This document shows positions 22,782-32,759 of a stretch of 64,000 bases of DNA, piece after piece. A program made the translations under genes and the position numbers. The number at the start of each line of letters is the position of its first letter. The first letter of the stretch is position 1. Source of the DNA: Isoetes taiwanensis (taxonomy: Eukaryota; Streptophyta; Lycopodiopsida; Isoetales; Isoetaceae); NCBI GenBank assembly GCA_021234155.1, contig JAJEKV010000004.1:19015164-19079163 (forward strand), written 5' to 3'. The notes below the pieces were generated by a model. The model did not search any database and was not told the DNA's origin. It saw nothing but the letters and a program-made list of their open reading frames with translations.

Positions 22782-22853
22782 GGTCCTATCGAGATTTGAA
22801 TTCGAGCTTTTGGATTCAAAATATAACATTCTAACCACTGCACTACAGAGCCC
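22782..22853 (-). pseudogene. tRNA-Gln-like sequence, copy 2 (more decayed)
   Basis: Aligns with the copy at 22606-22678, sharing the start GGTCCTATCGAGATTTGAA and the TTTGGATTCAAA anticodon arm region. The anticodon stem is broken (TTATA against TCCAA), and the T stem carries one change. Same strand, 176-bp spacing, with related sequence (ccatcg.gcgc.ttca) between, so the pair looks like a tandem duplication of a tRNA-headed unit. Confidence 0.6.
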
Positions 22854-22994
22854 AGAAAAGTGATAGAAACGTTCACAGTAGCTGCATTAGAATCCATTGA
22901 ATAAAACCCAACAAGAACCGAAGAAGAAGGCATCAGACATGTACTCAAGTTTATTGCCCCTAAGACTATCTCTATTCACCACAGTGGCATAGAA

Positions 22995-25235
22995 AACATT
23001 TGACCGATCTTCTTGCTATGATAGACAACTGGGGAGTTCCAACCTTCTTCCTCGCGCTTATAGCAGATGAGACTAGCATCACAAGGTAGCCTGAAATAGA
23101 TGACATAGAGACAATTGTCAAGCAGATTGACGAGTCCATCAGTTGGGAAGATTGTCGAGTCGAATGTGCGGCCTTGTTTTGTAACAGGTTATACATGTTT
23201 ATGAAGAACACATCCTGTCTGACAATGGATAACCTAGAAAAGTTGAGCACCATGTCATACGATATGAAATCCAAACTCGACATTCATTGCATGCATACAT
23301 CATATTGTGGGTAGCTGAAACCGACATTGCAAGAGTCACAAATGAGATTGATGCCTTTATACCAGCTGCAACTAATAATATACAATTGTAGGGTTGCATT
23401 TCAAGCATTCCCACATAAGAAAATGCAAGTATAGTTTTCCTTTCAAACCACAACATGACCATGTCACCAAGCTCGACAAACAAATTCAACGTTGGACCTA
23501 CTACAGGCCAGGAAAAGAAAATGAATGTGTAGCACCTTATCACCCCACAATTCTATTGCTATGGAGTGCACATATGAATATTCAAAGGATAACTAATGGC
23601 AGTTGGACATACTACCTATTGAAATATGCAGTCAAATGTGAGCCCACTGGCCATTTAAATATACAAAGAGAAGACATTAGAAAATTGGGGATTCCAAACA
23701 TTGACGAAGACAAATGTAAGGTAATTGCAGCAATAACCTTATCAAAGCCAATATCACCTACAGAGGCTGCCTTGACATGCCTTCAAATACCTATAATACC
23801 TATTTCCTGACAAGGAGGCTTTTGCTAGCTTTCGTCGAGGCACTCGTGCATCTCAGGCATCTGTTCAACCTTCTTCTCAGCCTCAAGCTCCCGTTGTTAC
23901 TTCTTCATCTATTCATTACCAGTTGTGTTGCAATCCTCATCCATGGAAGATGCTCTAATTCCAGTTCCGACAGTGTCGTCTTTAGAGCCATCATCTGTAC
24001 CTGTAGTTCATTCTTCTCTCCATGTTGATGCTTCTTCCTCTCATGTTTCTGAGGTTGTTATGGCTGATGGTCCTAATCTTCTGTGCGCAAAAGAGTCATG
24101 GCAGCAGGTCAATTGGAAGAAGGCGGCAAGGAAGAAGTCTGTTATGTCATCTCACGAGGCTATCCCGCCTCGTTCTATTCAGTGGCATGATAATTTGATG
24201 TCTATTGATGATCATCTCGATGTGGTAGACCATGTTGATTGTGATGAGGCTATTAAACGCCTCAAGGTGGCACAAGGAGTGTGAGTATATACTGTGTATG
24301 GGTGGTTTTGCTTAGTGGAGTATTTCGTCCTCTAGGTTTTGAGTCCCATGTCACAGGTCCCTTGTATGTATCTTGATTTTTCTTGATAATGGATTGTCGT
24401 CCTTCAAAGAAAAAAAAAACAAAGATTAGCCAATGTGCATTTCATAAATACATCTCCTCCTTTTACCTGCCAACGGTAGGTAGCCAGGGGAACAACACCC
24501 TTCTTGCATCCTGTAGACCTATATTGTACAAGACCACAAAACTTACATGTTTTAACATTCAAAAACTATTGGAGAAATTAGAAAAGAACAACTTCCAATC
24601 AAACCATTGACTCTGATGAACTTGATACCTATGGAAACACAATAGTGGAATCAGAAGATATTGTAAGATTCACCGACTACCATCCACTACATCATTTCGA
24701 GGAGTTCTTCTACAATGTCCTACTGGAAGAAGTACCATTCACGCAAGAAAGCCAACTCTTATCTGCCAACAACGTCACATCATCATACTTCCTTGAATGT
24801 AAAATCAGAGGATTAATAGTGAATGAAGATGACATCATGAAATAGATTGGCGCTTATGGTGAATACTACCTCTTAGAACACGAAGACCAAACCCAAATTC
24901 GAAATGGAATTTTGCAAAGGATGGATGTAGTGTATGAATTTCCAATAATATCTCCAAACATTGGCAATGAAAATGAAGTCGAAGAGGTAACGACACAAAC
25001 CAATGGCCTACCAACACCACAAGGAAATCTAACAAATGAGCAAAATGTCATATACACATCCTTAAAACATACCCCACCTGGAATCCACGTAGTGTCCGGA
25101 CCGCCAGGCTCTGGAAAAACATAGTTAATAAAGCACCTCCTAAGCCATTACCAAAAAATAAACAAGAGAACAATTGTGACAGCAACAACAGGAATAGCAG
25201 CTTGCAGGATGTGCAATGGAGCTAGCACCCCGAGG
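22995..25235 (+). pseudogene. Helitron RepHel gene (Rep and Pif1-type helicase), interrupted and truncated
   Basis: Plus-strand frame segments fit the Helitron replication protein in order. DLLAMIDNWGVPTFFLALIA (about 23010-23070) is the pre-Rep block. YEIQTRHSLHAYIILWV (about 23258-23310) holds the HUH relaxase site, where the second His is Tyr (HAY). PYHPTILLLWSAHMNIQRIT and YLLKYAVKCEPTGHLNI follow, then PISPTEAAL near 23755. After an inserted retroposon, VHFINTSPPF (about 24440) resumes the frame. ESEDIVRFTDYHPLHHFEEF continues the linker, and GPPGSGKT (25098-25121) is the helicase Walker A, followed by IVTATTGIAA. The gene ends at about 25235 within helicase motif Ia, so later helicase motifs are missing. 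Stops include TAG for Trp after ETSITR and TAG straight after GSGKT. The expected role is rolling-circle transposition; this copy cannot be active. Confidence 0.85.
23811..24418 (+). mobile_element. Retroposon insertion (probable LINE 3' part) inside the Helitron gene
   Basis: The Helitron reading frame breaks after PISPTEAALTCLQIPI and resumes after an A-rich end at about 24408-24418. The insert has a Ser/Pro/Val-rich ORF (23925-24284, ending DCDEAIKRLKVAQGV), then about 120 bp of T/G-rich trailer with TTGATAATGGATTGTCGTCC and the A tract. An ORF, an untranslated trailer and a poly(A) tail fit a non-LTR retrotransposon or other poly(A) retroposon. I did not find a convincing target duplication, and no reverse transcriptase is present. 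Confidence 0.55.
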
Positions 25236-25800
25236 GTATTAGCTCTATATATATGGATACGCCATGTGTTTCACGAGGGTCCGAGAGAAACCCTTCAGAT
25301 ACCTTTTAATTTCTCCAAGAAAATCCCACACCATACGCTTTTAATGTTTCCAACTTTTCCCTATCCCATATCGTATTTATACTGCTTATTTTTTGTAATA
25401 TTGATGACCCTTCTTGTATAAATACAAATTCAACTTAACACATCGCACACCCCTTATAGTATAAATACGAAGATGTTAATAGAGGAGAATATATTAAAAT
25501 GAGATGTTAAGAACATTTGTTCCAAAGATAAGTATTTTTTAAAAGGTACAAGGTAACACAAAACTTTTGTGGACACTCTACCAAACTCCTAGTCACAATA
25601 TGCCACTTGATATCTCTTTGTAATAGAGCAATCTGAAATGCTAGAAACATACATACATTTCAAGTCAATTTGAAATAAATGAAGCAATATTATAACAGTT
25701 TGAAAAATCAAAACTTACATCTTATATAGTGGAGTGCATAGCGCAACTCTATCCAAGCTTTCGCTTCCCTTTCATCCCTGCAAGATAAGTGAAATTAACA
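25236..25800. other. Gene-free AT-rich spacer
   Basis: Begins where the Helitron helicase frame is lost. No element end or gene is recognised. Confidence 0.4.
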
Positions 25801-25807
25801 AATGAAT

Positions 25808-26470
25808 TTATTTTATCAAACATGTTAAACACATACCATCTATGGTTGCGCCATTCACAAACTTATCAAGCTGGAACCTATCATTAGCATCCAACTTATA
25901 TTTATCTGTGTTTGGGTCATATGTCAAACATACAAGTGAGATGATTGATTCAAGTTCTATAACTTGATTATCTGTCCAAGTCATAAGTGAACCATGTGCA
26001 ACCCTAGTCCAATTTTTCATGTTCAAGATACCAAGCAAGGTTAAAATATACATTATATGTGGGTCTGTCACTCAAATCAATAGGTTCTCTACTCTCTTTC
26101 CATATATACCCACTTTTCGTCTCATGCTCAACACCCTACCTATGTACCAACCCTTTTGTGTAATCCTGCTTGCACATGTTTGCTTTCCTTTTGTAACTGA
26201 ATGTTTTCCTTTTTGTATACTCACATCTTCTTCGGGATCTATGTCAAAAGAGCACAAAGACAATCCAACCAATTCCTATTGATGTCAATTTGCATTTATT
26301 TTCTTTTTTGGATGACGTCAAATATGCCTTAACTTTTCACTCTAATTAATCTATCCTTAGAAAGCCAAGGATTACAATTCAATTGGCTCATCAAAGTGGA
26401 CTTACAAATCTGTTTTCCATCTATATTCACTCTATAATCAATCTTCATATCATTTGGGAACTCTGTCTCA
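25808..26470 (-). pseudogene. Unidentified decayed coding segment
   Basis: The minus strand gives coherent protein in two frames: first LDETEFPNDMKIDYRVNIDG and STLMSQLNCNPWLSKDRLI (about 26470-26340), then VGLSLCSFDIDPEEDVSIQK and WYIGRVLSMRRKVGIYG (26272-26075). After one in-frame TGA it continues as NWTRVAHGSLMTWTDNQVIE and DPNTDKYKLDANDRFQLDKF to about 25810. It is soluble and rich in charged residues. I do not recognise the family; a transposon-encoded protein is possible given the context. One frameshift near 26280 and one stop at 26072 mark it as broken. Confidence 0.45.
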
Positions 26471-26479
26471 TCCAACATC

Positions 26480-27199
26480 TAGAGGGTGTAATCGATGTGA
26501 ATATGTAGCATAATAACAGGGGGTTGTTTTTGTATTTTTATACTTTTTTCCCTAAGGTTTTTATATGATTTGGTGGTGTAATCTCGTGGATGTACTAATC
26601 GCATTATCTAGAGTGCGATCTGATTTCATGTTTTTTATAGCAATTGCCAATGGTTTGGCCCCATGTTATTAAAAAAAAAAAAAAAAATTAAAGGCATGCA
26701 GGGCTCGACAGCTTAACTTTAGGGTTTATTATAGCCTACGTTAGGGTAAAGGATTTGCTTGGTCGGTCGGAAGGGATGGAAGGCATCTGGGGAACCTCGA
26801 TTTGCATCGGCCAGAGTTATTGTTTTGGAAGGAACGTTTTCCTGCAAAGGAGCAAAGTAAGCAGGATTTCGACTTCCAGCCAGGGTTGAAGATGCGAAGT
26901 TCGGTCTTATCGTTTCCCATCTTTGCCCTTTTTAATACATTCCACAGAGGAATGCGGTCGTTTCTAAATTTCTTGTGGCGAAACTACAACAAAGTTTGCA
27001 CAGGCAAATCCGTGGCAAGGCAAATCGTATTAATTTGTAGCTCCCCCTCCTCCTTCATCCGCCATCAAATTAATTGCCCTTTCATTTTTAGCTTCAAGGT
27101 CATCCTCGTCATTCTTGGTTCTTTCTTCAAATTTGAATTGGTTGTTGGATGTTTCCGTTGGGTATGCTATTGATGTTTTTGCATTTCCATTTATTTCAG
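26480..27199. other. Region upstream of the RBR exon, with poly(A) tract
   Basis: A run of about 19 A at 26668-26686 could mark the end of a retroposed sequence. The 26802-27173 ORF has no recognisable motif and is probably not coding; the end of this region (tttatttcag) is a good splice acceptor for the RBR exon at 27200. Confidence 0.4.
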
Positions 27200-27560
27200 G
27201 GGAAAGACTTTGCCAGGTTTCCTGTTATTATGCTACATATTGTATGCAGCAATATATATTAAGGCATGTTAAAGACGGAACAATTAATAAGTTGAAATGT
27301 CCCGACCCTAGTTGCAAAGGATCGATCCCTCCATTTCTATTGAAAGAATTGCTAGGGAATGAGGAATTTCAGCGATGGGAGAGTTTGATGTTGCAAAGAC
27401 TTTTGGATGCCATGGCTGATGTTGTTTATTGTCCACGTTGTGAGACTGTTTGTGAGACTGTTTGTATTGAAGACAAAGATCATCACGCCTTATGCGCAAA
27501 ATGTTTCTTGACTTATTACACTCGGGTGGAGGAACCGCGTGTTGGACAACAATGTATGTC
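27200..27560 (+). pseudogene. RNF14-type RBR E3 ubiquitin ligase exon fragment (RING1 end and IBR)
   Basis: After a pyrimidine-rich acceptor (ttatttcag) the frame encodes the end of RING1 and the in-between-RING domain of an RNF14-like ligase: HVKDGTINKLKCPDPSCKG, then IPPFLLKELLGNEEFQRWES, then ADVVYCPRCETVC, CIEDKDHHALCAKCFLTYYT and VGQQCMSP. In the family, CP..C, CPRC, C..CF..FC..C and H.G..C supply zinc ligands. Here the first RING part is garbled (CQVSCYYATYCMQQY), CETVCETV is a small tandem duplication, and the FC..C pair and the His are lost (YYTRV...PRVG). RING2, which carries the catalytic Cys, is absent. It is best read as a captured or retroposed exon that no longer encodes a ligase. 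Confidence 0.7.
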
Positions 27561-27769
27561 ACCGAAGCTTATTTTTACGCGATTCTTGGTACCAAAGATT
27601 ACTCTAGCAGAATATTGCTAACACCATCAAGAAGAGGCATCTATGTTGTTTGAATTACACAAGCCCTTTGTAAAATCTTTACTATCATTTCTTTCAGGGA
27701 TATCCCGTCTTCACTTCCTTGAGCTTGTTCATATATATATTTATAAATATAAATATATATAATAGGCTA

Positions 27770-28290
27770 TGGCTGGCTGAAACACAAGAGCTAGAAACAG
27801 CATTTGTGGAAGCTTAGACCAATTTAACAGGTCTGTAACTACCACAGCATAAGCTCAAATTACTAGAGTTGTGCAAAGTCTGAAGCCCCTTGCTGGCTGA
27901 AACACAAGTGCCAGATACAACACATGTGGTAGCTTATCCTCCAGCTAAATTTAACTTATTGCTGGTGGGAAACTTGAAACTTAAAATTTTAGTGGCTATA
28001 AGGCACACAAGAACTATGTATTGTTTATTGGAGTATGCCATACCCCATGTGTATGGGGCTTTGCTAAATCTGACAAGGACGTGAAAATGGCATGATCCTA
28101 TGGATTTTAGGGGCATACAACCCTATGGCACCAATATGGCTGTGCTAAGTCTGGAGCCCCTTACATGACTCCCAGAATTTCCACTGAGCTACACACAGCT
28201 CCATTATGTAGTCCTAAACCAAGGGCAAAATATCAAACCCACATCACACGCTCAAATTATTAGAGCTGTATAACGTCAAAGTAACAATTT
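27770..28290 (+). repeat. Degenerate 120-bp tandem repeat
   Basis: GGCTGGCTGAAACACAAG occurs at 27771 and 27891, a 120-bp period, and the linked blocks AAGCTCAAATTACTAGAG and GTCTGAAGCCCCTT recur in decayed form near 28145-28260. No gene is supported. Confidence 0.65.
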
Positions 28291-28299
28291 TGGACCATA

Positions 28300-30690
28300 G
28301 TACAATTGGTTTTATGCCAGTGTACAAATTTGCATACAAGTGGCCACATGCCAACTTTGAGTATGCTCAAGATCTCAAAACATGTACGGATGCAATGTCC
28401 TAGTTGAAAATTGATGGGTTGAAATTCAATGGGTCAATCTAGGCTATGAGTAAAATGTTGAACCTGGATATTTTTCAAAGTTACTCAGGTTTATGGTTTT
28501 ACGGGAATACAAACCCTTTACACAACGTGTTGTGCACGAGAAACTTTGCTCTGCAAATAGTGGCTACAAAATACATTATGGTTGCAACAACCAATGACCT
28601 CTCAAAGTGCAAAAATTACATAGCCTTGTACTTTAGAGTCGAGCAAATTTGTCCGAAAAAAAATATCTATGGGAAACATTATTTGTTAATGGGTTCTACA
28701 TTATTTGATAAATATCAAACCTTGGAAAATTTTAAAAGCATTCACGAAATCGACTTAGGCTCGTAACCCTAATCTCACGGAGGCCGTCGCAGACATGCCT
28801 TTTGCGTTCCGGCAAGATATGCTAATCCCACCAAAATGATCCAATAATCCGGACCAAATATGGTCGCAGATGCTTGTCTGTGGGGATTTCCGACCAGCCT
28901 AAAGTTCCGGAAGCTTCTGGCGGCGATACCCCATTTTCTCCATGGCTAAGACTGGCCGTATACGCACAAATGGTAAAGCGACTTGGTGCTCAAACTGCCT
29001 GTGATCTTTTTATATGTCCAGATCCAGCCGATAAAACCCGCATCCCGGATTCAGCATATTCGGATGCAGCATGTAATGGGTTTTCTTTGGCACAATCAGG
29101 CTGATAAAACTCGAATCCAGCATATTCAGATGCAAAAGTGTTGTTGAATCAGGTTAGCCTCTGATATTCAATACTAGATTTACGCTTATATTATATGGCA
29201 TGAATGCAAGAAACAAAAATGCTTGTCATTCATCTGTTTGTATAAATTTCATGACTCTAGGTGATTCAGTACTGTTATATCCAAAGCTATTTTCAGGTTT
29301 TGTGAATCGATGATGTTTTGCCCTGAGAAAATAAATTAGCTTTGTACTAAAAATATGGTCAGCTATGCACTGGTCGACCTAATACTTGATTTGTATATTG
29401 ACATGCTCCAACCGCACTGCATTAATACATACCGCCGATGGATGCAACGCTCTTTTATCCATGCCGGAGAAAATAAAGAAAATAAAGATCATCTTGACAA
29501 GATATTGACTGTTGCAGCTTGTCGGAATGCCAATTGGGTTCTACCATGGAGATCTATTTGAATAAAGGGAGGGCTTTCTTAGACGAGTTTTCCTGCACTT
29601 GGCAGAAAATGAGTTTGTCTAGCTTAAAAAATCTTGTTTCCAATTAAAAAGGAAAAAGATTATGGATAGTATGCCAAATGGTCATGGTCGGGCAAAGATA
29701 TAAGGATTTGGTATTGGATCTTTAGCGCATAAGCTTTAGAGGTTCAAATGATTATCAACAAAAATGACCATAGAATTCTCGAGGCGATACTATTCAGGTT
29801 CTATCTTATTTTTAAATTGTTTATTGGTTCGTCTACTTTGAGAATCAAAATCATCTCATATTTTTGAAATTTGTCTCTTTTCGAATTTCGTCTACACTCT
29901 TTATGCTATTGTATGCTTAATTGTTAGCATATGGGGAACATAATTTTTATGCCGAAGATTGAGGCTTAAAGTGCCAAAGGTTGAGACTATGAATGTTCTT
30001 TTGGCAAAACCGAGATTTTGCTAGAGATAATAATTCAATTAAACATTTTGCCTAAAGGGTGATTGCCCTCACCGAGATAGGGTTATACTTATCCTTTGCT
30101 AGAAATGACAGCTTTGACATGATACACAGGTTGTGTCCTGTAAACACTTATATTAGTTTATATTGGGATAGGAACTAATTTGGACCATATGCTATAGTAT
30201 TGTTCATCTATAATGCTCTTTTGTGCATTTGATCGACTACATTTGTTTAAACTCGATTTGAGTTTATTCCATTGTGATACTTAAGATTTCTAGATTCCTT
30301 CTTTTCTTGTTCATGTTTTTCCTGTGGGCAAAAGGATACAATTGGTGATCGTTGATAAACCGAGAGACCCAATGTACCTTTTGGCCCTTGCATCGCTACG
30401 GATTACCGCTAACGCTTGCATGATTGGTCGCAGTAATGGGTTCTCTCCTCCAATTGTCTCCAATTTGCTTCCTAGGTTGTCGCTACATGAAAGAAGTTGG
30501 AATTTCATCACAAATATGAAACATTTACACCGTGATCACGATCAACCAAGATGTAAATATTGCTATGAATATAAAGGAAGTTACTGCACCCTTTTCACTT
30601 GCTAAGTCTTTACTTTCTACTTTCTTTGTATTGAAAGAAATACTTGATAATACTGAAAAATATTGAAATATATGTTAGAACAACATGGTA
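28300..30690 (+). other. Unassigned region with scattered ORFs
   Basis: ORFs at 28446-28766, 28874-29104, 29355-29561 and 30324-30605 are the longest. The 30324-30605 one follows an acceptor-like gtgggcaaaag, reads VIVDKPRDPMYLLALASLRI and ends with a CKYC...C cluster; it could be an exon, but I recognise no family. No evidence links the four. Confidence 0.3.
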
Positions 30691-30698
30691 CTCTCTAC

Positions 30699-30812
30699 CA
30701 TGTGGTACTCTCAGGGATTAGAGCCTGGTAGTTCCAGATTGCATCTTCTAGCTTCGGCCAAGGACCAAGTTAGTAGTAGAATCTTAGCTAGATTAGATCC
30801 TAATGAAAGATA
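30699..30812 (+). repeat. Direct repeat, copy 1 of a 115-bp unit
   Basis: Starts CATGTGGTACTCTC and ends TAGATTAGATCCTAATGAAA; matches 31101-31218 at about 90% by eye. The upstream TGTTAGAACAACATGG (30672) resembles the start of a Copia-type LTR, but no polypurine tract, primer site or partner LTR was found. Confidence 0.7.
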
Positions 30813-31100
30813 GTGTATATATTCCGAAACATCCTGCTTTCTTGTTCTAGGACTTGAAACTCTTTCCTTCCTCGAGTCCACATGAGATGACTAAACCTAA
30901 TACACTTCCCTTGATTGACCGAATATAATACATCTCAAATTTGGTTCCGCCACTTTTGAGGCTTAGGAAACTAGTCTTCTTGTACGTAGACATGAAATGA
31001 GATTACATTTTAGATTATATCTTTTTGATAGCGCTATTGAATTGATTTACTAATACATTGCTCTTGAACTAACATGCTGAACGTTTATCTCATGAATGCT

Positions 31101-31218
31101 CATGTGGTACTCTCGTGGATTAGAGCCTGGGTAGTTCCGTGACGCACTTCCTCTCTAGCTTCGGTCAAGGACCAAGTTAGTAGTAGAATCTTAGCTAGAT
31201 TAGATCCTAGTGAAAGAT
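31101..31218 (+). repeat. Direct repeat, copy 2 of a 115-bp unit
   Basis: Repeats 30699-30812 after 402 bp, and runs into a short (AT)n. A third, partial copy of its right end, GGCTAGATTAGACCCTAGG, occurs near 35023 and also runs into (AT)n, so the unit is dispersed in the genome. Confidence 0.7.
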
Positions 31219-31984
31219 ATATATATATATACAAGTCCGCACCATTTACCATGGGTCTTGATCCGACATCTAGCCATGCACAGATATCCCGCCTGCCTAG
31301 ACTTATCACCTCCTCATATAGCGAGGAGATAAACATTGGGAGACACTATACATCCGGGCCAAAATTCAAGACTTTAATCATGCCATTGTTTATGCATAAT
31401 TGTATTTACCGCCATCACGCACTGTAGAGTAAAAGCAAAAGTTAAACGTGTCATGCTCCTAGAAAGCTACCCTTTGTGTGAACCTCGTATAGATTTTTTA
31501 GCTTAACCTTTTTTCCAACCTTCATCATGTGGGTATACCACTCAAGATATGTTAAAACATAAATGAAATTCTATTTCATCTTCAATCATTACTTCAAGGA
31601 GGATTATTTAACACCGTGATGTTCTTATCAAGTCACTTTTGGCTTCATATATGATTAATAGACTTACGTGGTTCGCCTTTATATAGGATCGAAATTGTAT
31701 ATATTTTCCAGCTTACTATCTATCTTTTGAAGCGATCAATGAAGCATTACTCATATACTTAATCATGATTCATGCAAAGAACATAGAACTCGGACTGCGT
31801 ACTCGGATATTTCAAACTTCCTTTTCCATTTTTACACATGAATATAATCCGTTCAACCAAATACTTATGCCACCTCATTTAGAATGTATCGACTTAGTAT
31901 AGAAGACGAAACTACTTTTTTAATGCCAATGCATGAGTTTAGATATCATCCGCTAGAACAACTAAAAAATTTTTTGCTCGATTT

Positions 31985-32750
31985 CTTTAGTCCTTTTGCC
32001 CGATGTCGCACTTATCACACTGGAAATCAGGGAAGAGATAAAACCTGTGTATCTTAAATATGATCTTTTGATCGTCACATCTAGCCTCCTTTCTTTTACA
32101 AATGACATCTTTGAACCATTTTTCTTGCTGATTATGCACTCCCTTGAATGCTTCATGCTTCCAAAAACATAAAAGTAGGTAGAGTAGAACCTGGTTACCT
32201 GCAATCCAAACAACCAAACATTAGCCAAAATATGGGTAAAGCTGGAAGGGATTAGCAGGTAAGCTATAGGGTCTAACCGCTTAACGCCTTCAACCTAAAC
32301 AACATGATAAATCTATCAGAATACATTTTTTTTACTTGATCAGATAAAACAGAACCGCTTATGAAAGAAATCCAAATTCAAGTAAAAGGTTTTAGAGCAC
32401 TTCCCCGCCTCTAGTGAGCAAATAAAAAAATAAAAACCTCGATTCAGAGTCTCGCCTTTGTCAATCATCCAAGAAAGCGTCCATGTAGCTCGAACAATTG
32501 ATGTTGCACCCATCATCCAGATTAGTTTGCATGCTGGTTCTTTCAGCTATATCAACAAGGCAAGATTCAATATTTGGGCTATCAGGCTCCCCCCGTATAG
32601 GGCCTTAAGCGAGCCCTTTCTTCAAAGTTAGACCGCCTTTGTTTTTCAAAGGGCATTCTACTACATGCCATGATTTGACCTCATTGATTCAAAGGCTATC
32701 AAGTCGGGCTTTGATCGTATCATTGGCCAAGAAATTCAGGCTTGTCATTT
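31985..32750 (-). pseudogene. First-gene remnant of the recurring RT-element family, two exons (copy A)
   Basis: On the minus strand an exon at about 32745-32464 encodes SLNFLANDTIKARLDSL, KNKGGLTLKKGL, GEPDSPNIESCLVDIAERTS and ends CNINCSSYMDAFLDD. After about 240 bp comes tttggattgcag at 32206, then FKGVHNQQEKWFKDV, CKRKEARCDDQKIIFK and FQCDKCDIGQKD to about 31990. The sequence before this splice acceptor (32193-32285) is closely related to the sequence at 37437-37515, which stands in the same place in copy B. The second exon ends in a CxxC motif also seen (CGCDKC) in the plus-strand copy at 46304-46430. Function unknown. Stops in the first exon (after LDSL and GLA) show decay. Confidence 0.5.
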
Positions 32751-32759
32751 GAAGGAATG

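Noticed and set aside
7402-26530. Shared AATAACAGGGGGTT at 7410 and 26511 as element ends
   Set aside because: Only about 14 bp match and the flanks are unrelated, so chance cannot be excluded.
30672-31350. Copia LTR beginning TGTTAGAACAAC
   Set aside because: No matching second LTR, primer-binding site, polypurine tract or target duplication was seen; kept only as a direct repeat.
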